A stretch of 64,000 nucleotides of DNA from Marinobacter sp. LV10R510-11A (GTDB lineage: Bacteria > Pseudomonadota > Gammaproteobacteria > Pseudomonadales > Oleiphilaceae), in the NCBI RefSeq assembly GCF_900215155.1, contig NZ_LT907980.1, positions 3,596,001 to 3,660,000 on the forward strand, in the 5' to 3' direction. Below, one piece after another: positions 37,155 through 46,224 of this stretch. Numbering within the stretch: position 1 is the stretch's first letter; each line of letters begins with the position of its first letter. A program made the position numbers and the translations under genes. A model generated the notes under the pieces. That model did no database searches and was not told the DNA's origin. It saw only the letters and a list, made by a program, of their open reading frames with translations.

Positions 37155-38207
37155 ATGAACATGCCTTTGAAAACAGCCGGAGAAGACCAGATGATTAGCT
37201 CCGCGGTCACGCATCGGCTGGAAACCGCACTGCCAACGCCGGCTGAACTACGGGCGCGTTTGCCTGTCGAAGAACAGCTAGCCGAGCAGGTAGACAAGCA
37301 CCGGCAAGCTGTTCGAAGCATTCTGCACGGTACCGATAATCGCACCCTACTGGTGGTCGGGCCCTGCTCAATTCATGACGAAGTTGCTGCGCTGGAGTAT
37401 GGCGAAAAGCTCAAAGCGTTGGCGGATGCGGTCAGCGATAAGTTTCTTATTGTTATGCGCGCCTACGTGGAAAAGCCGAGAACAACCGTAGGCTGGAAGG
37501 GTTTGCTGTACGATCCTGAGCGCACAGGGGCCGGTGATATTAACGAGGGCTTGCTACGTTCACGTCGTTTGCTTCTGAACCTGGCCGAGATGGGTCTGCC
37601 GCTGGCCACCGAGGCATTGAGCCCCTTTGCTATGGATTACATGGGTGATCTGGTGAGTTGGACAGCCATCGGCGCCCGCACCACCGAATCCCAGATTCAC
37701 CGTGAGGTGGTCAGTGGCCTGCCCATGCCTGCGGGGTTCAAGAACGGTACCGATGGCGGAATCAGTGTTGCTATTAATGCCATGAAGTCGGGAGCTCACC
37801 CGCATCATCACTTGGGCGTTTCCAGCCATGGCTCGCCGGTCATGGTCAGCACTCGGGGCAATCCGGACACCCATCTAGTGTTGCGTGGCGGTCGGGGGAT
37901 TACCAATTATGACGAAGCGAGTACTCAGCATGCCGCGCATAGCCTGTCTGAAGCAGGGCTGTGCGCTGCCATTATGGTGGACTGTAGTCACGACAATGCC
38001 TGTAAGCAGGTTGAGCGACAGATAGACATCGCCCGTGAAGTGATGCGCCAGAAACGGGCAGGTAGCGCGAGCATTCGCGGGCTCATGCTGGAGAGTTTTC
38101 TTGAGGCTGGCCGGCAGGACGACGGTGATGATTTGCGCTACGGCTGCTCTATTACCGACCCGTGCTTAAGTTGGGATCAGACTGAGGCTCTGCTCCGCTC
38201 ACTTTAG
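37155..38207 (+). CDS. aroG: 3-deoxy-7-phosphoheptulonate synthase, class I (AroG/AroF/AroH type)
   Basis: A 350-residue enzyme condensing phosphoenolpyruvate and erythrose 4-phosphate, the first shikimate-pathway step. Signatures: LLVVGPCSIHD (metal Cys), MRAYVEKPRTTVGWKGLLYDPE, IGARTTESQIHRE, GFKNGTDGG, LRGGRG and VDCSHDNACK. The start is placed at ATG 37155 (MNMPLK); ATG 37131, ATG 37161 and a TTG at 37122 are alternatives. Its feedback class (Phe, Tyr or Trp) cannot be told. It is preceded by an aromatic leader peptide and terminator, indicating control by aromatic amino acid supply. Confidence 0.93.
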   Translation: MNMPLKTAGEDQMISSAVTHRLETALPTPAELRARLPVEEQLAEQVDKHRQAVRSILHGTDNRTLLVVGPCSIHDEVAALEYGEKLKALADAVSDKFLIVMRAYVEKPRTTVGWKGLLYDPERTGAGDINEGLLRSRRLLLNLAEMGLPLATEALSPFAMDYMGDLVSWTAIGARTTESQIHREVVSGLPMPAGFKNGTDGGISVAINAMKSGAHPHHHLGVSSHGSPVMVSTRGNPDTHLVLRGGRGITNYDEASTQHAAHSLSEAGLCAAIMVDCSHDNACKQVERQIDIAREVMRQKRAGSASIRGLMLESFLEAGRQDDGDDLRYGCSITDPCLSWDQTEALLRSL

Positions 38208-38427
38208 AGAGCAGGAGGCTGCCCCGCCAATAGGCGACGAGCGCTACCCATAACTCTGTCCAGCCAGTAACTGTTCATATGCAAGACTCTCTGTATATTG
38301 GGTTTACGGATAAAGGCTTATGGATAAGAACGCAAAGATTGTCAGAATCTATGTAGACCTGTCAGCTTACATTCAGTTGCCAGTTTTTACGTGGCATGTG
38401 AAATAACCCTGATCTGGAGACTACTTT

Positions 38428-39870
38428 ATGGAAAAGCGCGAAGTCGACGTTGCCATTATCGGTGCTGGGACGGCAGGGATGGTGGCTTATCAGCGGGTAC
38501 GAAAGGTCACAGACAAGGTCGTGTTGATAGAAGGTGGCCAGTACGGTACTACCTGCGCCAGAGTGGGCTGTATGCCCAGCAAGCTGCTGATTGCGGCTGC
38601 AAATAATGCGTATCAAATGTCGCAGGGGGAGCTATTCGGAGTGTCCGCCGGCGGCATATCAGTGGATGGAAAGCGGGTTATGGAGCGGGTGCGCTCGGAG
38701 CGTGATCGCTTTGTGGATTCCGTTATTCGCTCGGTAGAGAAGTTCCCCGAAGAGCATCGTATCAAGGGATACGCACGCTTCACCGGCCCTAACCGGCTCG
38801 TCATCGACAATGAAACTGAAATTCACGCGCAGCGAATTATTATCGCAACCGGTGCTCGCCCCAATATCCCGGGCTTTCTGAAAGAAGCGAAAGATCGCCT
38901 TATTGTTAATGACGACATCTTTGAGTGGCAGGATCTTCCCGAATCGGTGGTTGTTTTTGGGCCCGGCGTGATCGGGCTTGAGCTTGGTCAGGCGCTCAGC
39001 CGCCTTGGTGTTCGGGTGAGAATGTTTGGTGTGGGGGGCGCCGTTGGGCCAATCCAGGATGATAGCATTCGTGAGTATGCCTTAAAGCGTTTCAATGAAG
39101 AGTTTCCCCTTGATCCAGAGGGTGACGTAAAGCGGGTTGAACGGGTTGAGGATGGCGTTGCCGTCACTTTCACTGATGGCACTGCCGGTGAAAAGACCGA
39201 AACATTCGAGTATTTGCTCGCGGCCACTGGGCGCCGGCCCAATGTTGACGGCTTGGATATCCAAAATGCGGAGATTGAGCTGAACGATAAAGGCATGCCG
39301 GTGTTCGACCCGCATACACTGCGCTGCGGCCAGAGCCATATCTTCATTGCCGGCGATGCCAACAACGATTTGCCACTGTTGCACGAAGCCGCCGACGAGG
39401 GGCGGATTGCCGGGAATAACGCGGCGTCTTACCCAGAAGTTAGAGCCGGTAAGAGGAGTATCCCCCTTGCCGTTGTGTTTACCGACCCCCAGATAGCTAG
39501 TGTAGGGCTTACGATTGATGAAGTGGATAAGCACTGCGCTGGCCGCTTCGCCGTGGGCGAGGTGTCGTTTGAAGATCAGGGCCGCAGCCGAGTGCTCGGC
39601 AAAAACAGTGGTCTGCTGAGGGTTTACGGTGAGCATGGCAGTGGGTTGTTCATGGGGGCTGAAATGTTTGGCCCGGCGGCCGAGCACATAGCTCACTTGT
39701 TAGCTTGGTCTGCACAGCGTCGGTTAACGGTCAGCGAAATGCTGGAAATGCCGTTTTATCATCCGGTGATTGAAGAAGGGTTGAGAACGGCACTGAAAGA
39801 CCTAAACCGTAATCTCAACATAGGGCCGGTTCCGGAAGAAGACTGCACCGACTGTGGGCCGGGTGTATAA
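38428..39870 (+). CDS. FAD-dependent pyridine nucleotide-disulfide oxidoreductase (dihydrolipoyl dehydrogenase-like)
   Basis: A 480-residue class I flavoprotein disulfide reductase. The FAD motif is IIGAGTAGMVA; redox-active cysteines are Cys43 and Cys48 in TTCARVGCMPSK; the NAD(P) motif is VVFGPGVIGLELG; IFIAGDAN is the second FAD contact; the catalytic His/Glu pair is in FYHPVIEEGLRTAL. The C-terminus ends DCTDCGPGV, an extra Cys pair as seen in some mercuric-reductase-like enzymes. It is not in a pyruvate or 2-oxoglutarate dehydrogenase cluster but lies 41 bp upstream of a Dps gene, suggesting a role in oxidative stress. Confidence 0.83.
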   Translation: MEKREVDVAIIGAGTAGMVAYQRVRKVTDKVVLIEGGQYGTTCARVGCMPSKLLIAAANNAYQMSQGELFGVSAGGISVDGKRVMERVRSERDRFVDSVIRSVEKFPEEHRIKGYARFTGPNRLVIDNETEIHAQRIIIATGARPNIPGFLKEAKDRLIVNDDIFEWQDLPESVVVFGPGVIGLELGQALSRLGVRVRMFGVGGAVGPIQDDSIREYALKRFNEEFPLDPEGDVKRVERVEDGVAVTFTDGTAGEKTETFEYLLAATGRRPNVDGLDIQNAEIELNDKGMPVFDPHTLRCGQSHIFIAGDANNDLPLLHEAADEGRIAGNNAASYPEVRAGKRSIPLAVVFTDPQIASVGLTIDEVDKHCAGRFAVGEVSFEDQGRSRVLGKNSGLLRVYGEHGSGLFMGAEMFGPAAEHIAHLLAWSAQRRLTVSEMLEMPFYHPVIEEGLRTALKDLNRNLNIGPVPEEDCTDCGPGV

Positions 39871-39911
39871 CCTCTGATCTGTCTATTTAACAGCCACAAA
39901 GGAGACGTGTA

Positions 39912-40385
39912 ATGGGTAAAAACTTTATTGGTCTGGATACGCAGAAAACGGTAAAACTGGCCGATTCTCTTAACGATCTACTGTCCAACTATCAGATTTT
40001 TTACATGAACGTGCGTGGTTATCACTGGAACATCAAGGGTGATAATTTCTTTGAGCTTCATGTGAAATTTGAAGAGCTTTATGATGATCTTCTGCTCAAG
40101 ATTGATGAGGTTGCAGAGCGTGTTCTAACACTGGGGCATCGCCCGGCTCATGCGTACAGCACTTATATTCAGCGTTCAGAAGTGCCTGAGCAGAAAGACG
40201 TTTCTGATGGCAAGCAGGCCATGGAAAACATTCTCGAAAGCTTTGCTAAACTCATTGGTAAGCAGCGCGAGCTGCTGAGCCTTGCGGGCAATGCGGAAGA
40301 TGAAGGTACCGTTGCGCTGATGAGCGATTACATTTCCCAGCAGGAAAAAACGGTTTGGATGTATCGTAGCTACTTGGGCCATTAA
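39912..40385 (+). CDS. dps: Dps family ferritin-like DNA-protection protein
   Basis: A 157-residue four-helix protein that stores iron using hydrogen peroxide and may bind DNA. The inter-subunit ferroxidase ligands fit: His38 (YHWN), His50, Asp65 and Glu69, the His pair being twelve residues apart as in known Dps. The N-terminal tail is short, so DNA binding by a Lys-rich tail is uncertain. The ribosome site is AAAGGAG. It is followed by its own terminator. Confidence 0.88.
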   Translation: MGKNFIGLDTQKTVKLADSLNDLLSNYQIFYMNVRGYHWNIKGDNFFELHVKFEELYDDLLLKIDEVAERVLTLGHRPAHAYSTYIQRSEVPEQKDVSDGKQAMENILESFAKLIGKQRELLSLAGNAEDEGTVALMSDYISQQEKTVWMYRSYLGH

Positions 40386-40406
40386 ACTTGGCCGAGTGCT
40401 AGTATC

Positions 40407-40433
40407 TGGCGGCCAGTTGGTCGCCATTTTTTT
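40407..40433 (+). terminator. Intrinsic terminator of dps
   Basis: TGGCGGCC-AGTT-GGTCGCCA forms an 8-bp stem (one G-U) with a four-base loop, followed by seven T. It begins 22 bp after the dps stop. Confidence 0.85.
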
Positions 40434-40454
40434 ACCTACACAAAATGCCCAATG

Positions 40455-41579
40455 CTACGAGTTTGCGGCCAAGGGTGTCACTTCCTGGTGCAGGAACCAT
40501 TTTTCAGTCACCACCTTTCGCGTAAACCAGTGCGACCGCATCAACGTGCTCGCCAGCGGCATTCTGATCCAGTCGGGCACCTGAAAGCCTTCCTCGGCTT
40601 CAGCTCTGCGGTGGCCAAAGCGCTCAGCAATGGCGTCACCGTATGCCTGTAGGGAAACAGCAGAGAAATCCGGTGCCTGTCGAATCACATCCGCTGCCAG
40701 CAATGCGGATTCGATGGCTGGGCGAATACCTTCGCCGCTTTGGGTATAGGCGAGCCCGGCGGCATCACCAATCAGCAGCAGGCCATCGTCTACCAGCGGT
40801 CGTTCGGCGTGACCATAGAGCAAGTAGGCGTGACCTTTGAAGCGACTAGGCAGATCTGCCGGAAGCCGGCCGGTGGATTTCATGGTCTCCACAAAATCCT
40901 GCAAGTGTGTGGTTAGCTTATGGTTGTCTTCCCGCCCAAGGCCAACGTTTAGGTAGTTGCCCTTGCGAAACACCCAGGCATAGCCTTTGAGATCTCGGCA
41001 AAACCAGAGCTCCGGCGTGTCTCCTCGGGCTTCACAGGTTCTTGCCTGTTCTTGCGTCATTTCGAATTCGACTTCCTTAGCAGCCACAACGGTTTCATGG
41101 CTTCCCGGCCCATCACCGATCAGCTTGGCAACCGGGCAGAAGTGTCCGCCGGCACCAATCAGCAGTGGCGCTGACCAGGTATCGTTAATCAACCAATTAC
41201 CGTCTTTTCGCGTAATATTTTTGACCGGAGTGGCAAGTTGCCTGGGGGTGTCTGTGCGCTCCAGCAGGTAGTCGTCAAATTCACAGCGCCGGATGCCGTA
41301 ACTGACCACGCTACCATGGTCATTTTCAACCGCCGGTTGCCCCATCATGCCGATTCGGAAGCGCCGTATGGGTTGAAGCGTGCGGCCAACGCCGTATTCG
41401 GCGAGGTCAATGCCCAGGGTTTCCATAACCGTGGGCGTTACCCAGCCTGCGCAGGTCTTATCCCGAGGGAAATCCTGTTTGTCGATTAATAGGGCCCGCT
41501 TGCCGCTACCTTCAAGAGCTTTGGCCAAGGTGGATCCTGCCGGGCCGGCCCCGACGATAATCAGATCGTCAGTTTCCAT
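40455..41579 (-). CDS. FAD-dependent oxidoreductase, geranylgeranyl reductase family
   Basis: A 374-residue flavoprotein. FAD binding is shown by LIIVGAGPAGSTLAKALEGSG at the N-terminus and LLIGDAAGLAYTQSGEGIRPAIESALLAAD near residue 285; DKTCAGWV and RRCEFDDYLL are family features. Members reduce double bonds in isoprenoid or other lipids. The ATG at 41579 is preferred; a GTG at 41594 overlaps the cfa stop by 4 bp and would add five residues. It is downstream of the cyclopropane fatty acid synthase gene on the same strand, so a joint role in membrane lipid modification is inferred. Confidence 0.8.
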   Translation of the reverse strand: METDDLIIVGAGPAGSTLAKALEGSGKRALLIDKQDFPRDKTCAGWVTPTVMETLGIDLAEYGVGRTLQPIRRFRIGMMGQPAVENDHGSVVSYGIRRCEFDDYLLERTDTPRQLATPVKNITRKDGNWLINDTWSAPLLIGAGGHFCPVAKLIGDGPGSHETVVAAKEVEFEMTQEQARTCEARGDTPELWFCRDLKGYAWVFRKGNYLNVGLGREDNHKLTTHLQDFVETMKSTGRLPADLPSRFKGHAYLLYGHAERPLVDDGLLLIGDAAGLAYTQSGEGIRPAIESALLAADVIRQAPDFSAVSLQAYGDAIAERFGHRRAEAEEGFQVPDWIRMPLASTLMRSHWFTRKVVTEKWFLHQEVTPLAANS

Positions 41580-41590
41580 GTCCGGTAACC

Positions 41591-42940
41591 TCACGTGTTT
41601 TCGGGCGCAGCGGGAAAGGTGTAGAGATCCTGCCGCGTTGCAGGCAGCAGGTTGTTGTCGCCGTGGGTGAATACAACCTGAAAGAGTTGCAGAGATCCTG
41701 CCCGGAAGGCGGCTAAGGAGCCGGCCAGATACATGCGCCAGGCTCGGGTAAAATGCTTGTCGTACATCTCAGAAATCGCCTCTCCCTCCGCGTCAAAACG
41801 CTCCATCCACGCGCTCAGGGTGCGGGCATAATGCAGCCGAAGGTTTTCCACATCGAGAACCGAAAAATCACCGTCCTCGCATAACGCCATTAGCTCTCCG
41901 ATGCTGGGAGGGTAAGCGCCCGGGAAAATGCGCTTTTCAATCCAGGCGTTCATCAGCATGGGCCGGTTGCGGCCAATACTGTGAATCAGCGCTATACCGT
42001 TCGGCTTCAGTGAGCGCCTGATCAGTTTTGATAGAGCGTGGAAGTTCTCCTTGCCAACATGCTCCAGCATGCCCACCGAAACAAAGGCATCGTACTGGCC
42101 GCGAATGTTGCGGTAATCGTCCTCAACATACTCGATCAATTTGTCCAGCCCCTGTTCTTGGGCCTGCTCCCGCGCGTAGGCAACCTGTTCCCGAGAGATA
42201 TTGTAAGCGCGTACGGTGACCCCATAATTTCGCGCCATGTAACGCGCCAGCCCGCCCCAACCACTGCCGGCTTCAACCACTGTCATACCGGGCTTGAGCC
42301 TGAGCTTTCTGCACACGTGCTCAAGCTTTGCCAGCTGTGCCTGCTCTAAGCTCAAGTCAGGCCGTTCGTAATAGGCGCAGGTGTACTGCATTTCAGCCTG
42401 GTCGAGCCAGAGCCGGTAGAAATTGTTACCAAGGTCGTAATGATGGTGAATGTTCTCGCGCGCCTCAGATAGGCCAGTTGATCGGGGCGTATGGTTGCGC
42501 CACAGAGCTTCGAGCCATCGCGGCCATTTTTGGCGGGCCTGATGAATCGTTCGGTAGAGCGCTTCCATCAGGTCGGGCAGGTCGCCTTCTATATCCAGAC
42601 GACCGGCGCTGTAAAGATCGCCAAACGCCAGATTAGGGTTGGTGACTAGCGCGTAAAGTGCTTTTGGATCGGCGAGATGCAAGGTAAACCGGGCGGGTTT
42701 TCCAACGGGCTCAATCACGTCGCCGTTCCATAGCCGGAAGCGAATCGGGGGAGACCCGGCCATACGCATCAGCTTGGCCACAAGCCAGCGCTCATAGGTA
42801 TGAGGCGCTCGGTCTACGTGGGTATCCTGCAAAGGAAGGCTAAGGATATGGGATTTATCGATCTGTGCATTGAGCCCGGTGCTCTTGGGGCCTCCTTGGG
42901 TACTTTTCTGGGCACTATTTTGGGCACTATTCTGCTCCAC
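41591..42940 (-). CDS. cfa: Cyclopropane-fatty-acyl-phospholipid synthase family methyltransferase
   Basis: A 449-residue SAM-dependent enzyme. The central VVEAGSGWGGLARYMARNYGV is the SAM site; preceding NIHHHYDLGNNFYRLWLD and QMQYTCAYYE-type segments, and later FVSVGMLEHVGKENF and GRNRPMLMNAWIEKRIFPGAYPPS are Cfa hallmarks. It is about 65 residues longer than E. coli Cfa, largely in an N-terminal Gln/Ser/Asn-rich leader that contains repeats of NSAQ. The start is GTG with GGGGAG. It methylates cis double bonds of membrane phospholipids. Confidence 0.9.
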   Translation of the reverse strand: MEQNSAQNSAQKSTQGGPKSTGLNAQIDKSHILSLPLQDTHVDRAPHTYERWLVAKLMRMAGSPPIRFRLWNGDVIEPVGKPARFTLHLADPKALYALVTNPNLAFGDLYSAGRLDIEGDLPDLMEALYRTIHQARQKWPRWLEALWRNHTPRSTGLSEARENIHHHYDLGNNFYRLWLDQAEMQYTCAYYERPDLSLEQAQLAKLEHVCRKLRLKPGMTVVEAGSGWGGLARYMARNYGVTVRAYNISREQVAYAREQAQEQGLDKLIEYVEDDYRNIRGQYDAFVSVGMLEHVGKENFHALSKLIRRSLKPNGIALIHSIGRNRPMLMNAWIEKRIFPGAYPPSIGELMALCEDGDFSVLDVENLRLHYARTLSAWMERFDAEGEAISEMYDKHFTRAWRMYLAGSLAAFRAGSLQLFQVVFTHGDNNLLPATRQDLYTFPAAPENT

Positions 42941-43072
42941 GGATTCTGCTCCCCTTTTTTAATCTAACATTGCTGTCCAGGTTGTCGGCTGTGCGCCAAG
43001 GCTTGTCCCGAATACCCGTCTGAGAACTCCCGGTTGTCAGTTTAGTATAGGAGATGTCCAGCTTTTGTCAGG

Positions 43073-44368
43073 TTAGTACGACGAGCTCATACCGAACCAC
43101 TCAGGGAAAATCACAATCAGCGCCAGTACAAACACCTGCAGGAGGATGAACGGCAGCACCCCCTTGTAGATGTCGATCGTTCGCACTTGCGGTGGTGCGA
43201 CCCCCCTCAGGTAGAACAGAGAGAACCCGAAAGGTGGGGTCAGGAAGCTCGTTTGCAGGTTCATAGCGATAAGAATGGCAAACCAGAGCATGTTGATGCC
43301 CAGGGCTTCGGCCACCGGCGCCAGAATGGGCACGATGATGAAGGAGATTTCGACAAAATCGATGAAGAAACCCAGCACCATAATGACCAGCATGGCCAGA
43401 ATGATAAAGCCCCATTTATCGCCAGGTAGCGACAGCATCCACTCTTCCAGCAAGTAGTCGCCACCGGTGTAGCTGAAGACCATGGAGAAGGCGGTTGCGC
43501 CGATCAGGATGGCGAACACCATGGCTGTCACTTTGACCGTATCTTTCGAGGCATCCCAAACCATCTTGAATGAGAATTGACGGTAAATGATGGCCAGAAC
43601 AATCGCGCCGACACCGCCCAATGCTGAGGATTCTGTGGGTGTGGCAATGCCAGCAAAAATCGACCCAAGCACAATCACGATCAGTGCCAGCGGCGGGATG
43701 ATCGCCAGCAGCGCATTCATCACTTCTTTTTTACGGGAAATGCTGTTGTCCGGCGGCATGGCCGGAGCCGTCTCGGGCTTGAAGCGGGTCATGATCAGGA
43801 TATAGACAATATAGAGCCCGATAAGAACCACGCCCGGCCCGACGGCGGCCCGGAACAGATCGCCGACTGGAAGCCCGAGCACATCGCCCAGAATAATCAG
43901 AATGATCGACGGGGGAACAATCTGGCCCAGCGTACCCGCTGCGCAGATGGTGCCAGCGGCCAGGCGCTTGTCGTAGTTGTGAGCCAGCATGACCGGCAGC
44001 GAAATCAGGCCCATCGCCACCACACTGGCGCCTACAACGCCGGTGGAGGCTGCGAGCAGGGCGCCCACCAGAATGGTAGAGATGGCCAGACCGCCGGGCA
44101 GGCCGCCAAACAGACGGCCCATGGAAGTCAGAAGCTGCTCCGCCAGGCGGGTGCGCTGCAGGACAACGCCCATGAAAATAAACAGAGGAACGGCCATCAG
44201 AACGGTATTCTGCATAACGCTCATGATGCGATAGGGCATGAAGGCGAACAGATCCATGCCTTCTGCAAACACACCAAAAAACAAAGCAAGGCCGCCAAAG
44301 GTGAAAGCGACAGGGAAGCCCAGCATCAGCATGAAGAGGGCGACGAGGAACATAATCATGCCGATCAT
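43073..44368 (-). CDS. TRAP transporter large permease (DctM family)
   Basis: A 431-residue membrane protein with about twelve hydrophobic helices, the DctM/TRAP-large type: FGGLPGGLAISTILVGALLAASTGVVGASVVAMG, GTICAAGTLGQIVPPSIILI and FAILIAMNLQTSFLTPPFGFSLFYLRG. It performs sodium-coupled uptake with the small subunit and binding protein encoded upstream. Its ATG overlaps the DctQ stop by 4 bp. A TakP-like binding protein suggests an organic acid substrate. Confidence 0.92.
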   Translation of the reverse strand: MIGMIMFLVALFMLMLGFPVAFTFGGLALFFGVFAEGMDLFAFMPYRIMSVMQNTVLMAVPLFIFMGVVLQRTRLAEQLLTSMGRLFGGLPGGLAISTILVGALLAASTGVVGASVVAMGLISLPVMLAHNYDKRLAAGTICAAGTLGQIVPPSIILIILGDVLGLPVGDLFRAAVGPGVVLIGLYIVYILIMTRFKPETAPAMPPDNSISRKKEVMNALLAIIPPLALIVIVLGSIFAGIATPTESSALGGVGAIVLAIIYRQFSFKMVWDASKDTVKVTAMVFAILIGATAFSMVFSYTGGDYLLEEWMLSLPGDKWGFIILAMLVIMVLGFFIDFVEISFIIVPILAPVAEALGINMLWFAILIAMNLQTSFLTPPFGFSLFYLRGVAPPQVRTIDIYKGVLPFILLQVFVLALIVIFPEWFGMSSSY

Positions 44369-44910
44369 GCGAGTCCCCCTCCGCCGTTCTCGCCTTCATA
44401 CTGTTTTTCGCCAGACATGACGCGAAGGGCGAATGTTGCCATGTTGAGGCCCGCGATGGCGATAAAAAACGCTGAGACTGGAATCACGGCTTTGATAATC
44501 CAGCGATAGGGCAGGCCACCCGGATCACCGCTGCCCTCACCCAGACTGTAGGAGTCCAGCGCGAAATCGTAGCCGTAAAGGCCGATCAGATAGGCGAATG
44601 GCACCACAAAGAGCAGGGCGCCGGTCAGGTTCACCCATGCCTTGGTTTTGTTGCTCCAGAGTGTATAAAGCACGTCAACACGCACATGGCCGTCAGTGCG
44701 TAGCGCATAGGGGATGCCGAACAGGAATACCACTGAGTAAAGATGCCACTCCATTTCCTGCATGCCGATGGATACTTCATTGAATGCGTAACGGGCAACA
44801 ACGTCGTAAAAAACGTTACCGGCCATCAGCAGCATCGCGACACAGGCAACCCAGCCGCAGAAATTGGACAGGCGCGCCAGGCCCTCGTCCAGCTTTATGA
44901 TCCACTGCAT
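44365..44910 (-). CDS. TRAP transporter small permease (DctQ family)
   Basis: A 181-residue protein with four transmembrane helices of the DctQ type (CVAMLLMAGNVFYDVVARYAFN, GMQEMEWHLYSVVFLFGIPYALRTDGHVRVDVLY). The start was set at ATG 44910, which follows a strong GGAGG; the open frame extends 17 codons upstream without support. It lies after the binding-protein gene and a hairpin, and overlaps the DctM gene. Confidence 0.92.
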   Translation of the reverse strand: MQWIIKLDEGLARLSNFCGWVACVAMLLMAGNVFYDVVARYAFNEVSIGMQEMEWHLYSVVFLFGIPYALRTDGHVRVDVLYTLWSNKTKAWVNLTGALLFVVPFAYLIGLYGYDFALDSYSLGEGSGDPGGLPYRWIIKAVIPVSAFFIAIAGLNMATFALRVMSGEKQYEGENGGGGLA

Positions 44911-44963
44911 TCGTAATCCTCCGCCAGGGGCTGGCGATTTTACTATTGCTAAAAACAACAAAA

Positions 44964-44990
44964 CCGGGGTCGCTCTCAGAGCGAACCCGG
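44964..44990 (-). terminator. Intercistronic hairpin after the TRAP binding-protein gene
   Basis: CCGGGGTCGCTC and GAGCGAACCCGG form a 12-position stem with one mismatch and a 3-base loop. On the minus strand it is followed by a T-rich stretch (TTTTGTTGTTTTT). It probably acts as a partial terminator or RNA stabiliser that raises binding protein over permease, as is common in this family. Confidence 0.75.
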
Positions 44991-45009
44991 CTCCATTACA
45001 ACCTGTATC

Positions 45010-46086
45010 TTACTCCACTGTGCCCATAGTGTTTAAGTATGCGCGCTCAGAAATGTCTGTGTAAGCGCGTGAATCCTTCAGATAGTCTTCCTGGGACTTA
45101 ATAATCTTCGCCGCGAGCTCGTCACCGGTCGCCGCCTCTTTCAGCAGCTTCTTGTTAGCCTTGTACATGGCCTGGAACACTTCGTCCGGGAAATTCTTGA
45201 TCTGAACGTTCGGATACTCTTGCTTGATGCTTGCCCAGGCCTTGGCGTTCTCATGCTGAGACTGGATCAGCATGTCATAGGCTGCGGTGCGCATGGAGAT
45301 CCGCAGGATTTCCTGAAGGTCTGCCGGCAGCTTCTCCCAGACTTTCTCATTGACCAGGAACTGTAGCTCGGTCGCAGGCTCGTGCCAGCCAGTGTAGTAG
45401 TAGTCAGCAATCTGCTGGAACCCCAGACGCAGGTCCAACGCCGGACCAACCCACTCAACAGCATCGATGGTGTTCCGCTCAAGCGCTGTGTAAAGCTCGC
45501 CCGGAGCGATGTTGGTCGGACTTACGCCCACCTCGGCAAAGACCTCACCCGCGAAGCCCGGAATCCGCATCTTCAGGCCCTGCAGATCCTCAACAGATTT
45601 GATTTCCTTTCGGAACCAGCCGCCCATCTGGACGCCGGTATTGCCGCCCGGGAAGGACTTCAGTCCGTAGGGCTCATACACTTCCTGCATCAGCTCCATA
45701 CCGTCGCCGTAGTAGAACCAGGCGTACTGCTCAAGAGCCGTCATGCCGAAGGGCATGCTGGTGAAAAACAGGGTGTTGGGTACTTTGCCTTTCCAGTAGT
45801 AGGAGGCGGAATGACCCATGTCATACTGTCCGGCCCTTACCATATCAAATACGCCCAGCGGGGCCTTGTGCTTGTTAGCGGAATCAATCCGGATTTTCAG
45901 GCGGCCATTGGACATTTTCTCGGCCATGGCAGCCATGTTTTTCGTAGTGTCACCAAAAATCGGGAAGTTAGGCCCCCAGGTTTCTGCCAGCGTGAGGGTA
46001 AATGTGTCCTGAGCCAGTGCCTGCGTCGAGGCAAAAGTGGCTGCCACGGCAAGGATCGCCGCAGAGAAAACGGAACGGATCTTCAT
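45010..46086 (-). CDS. TRAP transporter substrate-binding protein (DctP family, TakP-like)
   Basis: A 358-residue periplasmic protein with signal peptide ending ALAQD. Family marks: TLAETWGPNFPIFGDTTKNMAAMAEKMSNGRLKIRI, FVSMPFGM-type segment FFTSMPFGMTALEQYAWFYYGDG, conserved Arg in LKMRIPGFAGEVF and DAVEWVGPALDLRLGFQQIADYYYTGWHEP. The latter closely recalls the 2-oxoacid-binding protein TakP, so an organic acid ligand is inferred. It is the first gene of the operon, about 110 bp downstream of a 16-bp palindrome. Confidence 0.9.
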   Translation of the reverse strand: MKIRSVFSAAILAVAATFASTQALAQDTFTLTLAETWGPNFPIFGDTTKNMAAMAEKMSNGRLKIRIDSANKHKAPLGVFDMVRAGQYDMGHSASYYWKGKVPNTLFFTSMPFGMTALEQYAWFYYGDGMELMQEVYEPYGLKSFPGGNTGVQMGGWFRKEIKSVEDLQGLKMRIPGFAGEVFAEVGVSPTNIAPGELYTALERNTIDAVEWVGPALDLRLGFQQIADYYYTGWHEPATELQFLVNEKVWEKLPADLQEILRISMRTAAYDMLIQSQHENAKAWASIKQEYPNVQIKNFPDEVFQAMYKANKKLLKEAATGDELAAKIIKSQEDYLKDSRAYTDISERAYLNTMGTVE

Positions 46087-46201
46087 TGCTCTTGTATCCT
46101 TTTGTCATTGTTTTTGATCGAGCAAGGCTTTCTTGAGGAAGCCTTAAAACCGGTTCACATTAGCAAGTATTTTGACCCAGCGAAATAGAAAACGCCCTAG
46201 G

Positions 46202-46217
46202 TACGACCTAGGTCGTA
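46202..46217. promoter_or_regulatory. Perfect 16-bp palindrome, candidate operator
   Basis: TACGACCTAGGTCGTA is fully self-complementary and overlaps a second CCTAGG at 46196-46201. It sits 115 bp upstream of the TRAP operon start and 8 bp after the end of the upstream gene. Location and symmetry suit a dimeric response regulator or repressor of the TRAP operon; the protein is not identified. Confidence 0.5.
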
Positions 46218-46224
46218 GGCTTCG

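Noticed and set aside
42850..42940. Repeats at the start of cfa as a mobile or CRISPR-like repeat
   Set aside because: They are short in-frame NSAQ-coding units inside the gene with no spacing regularity.
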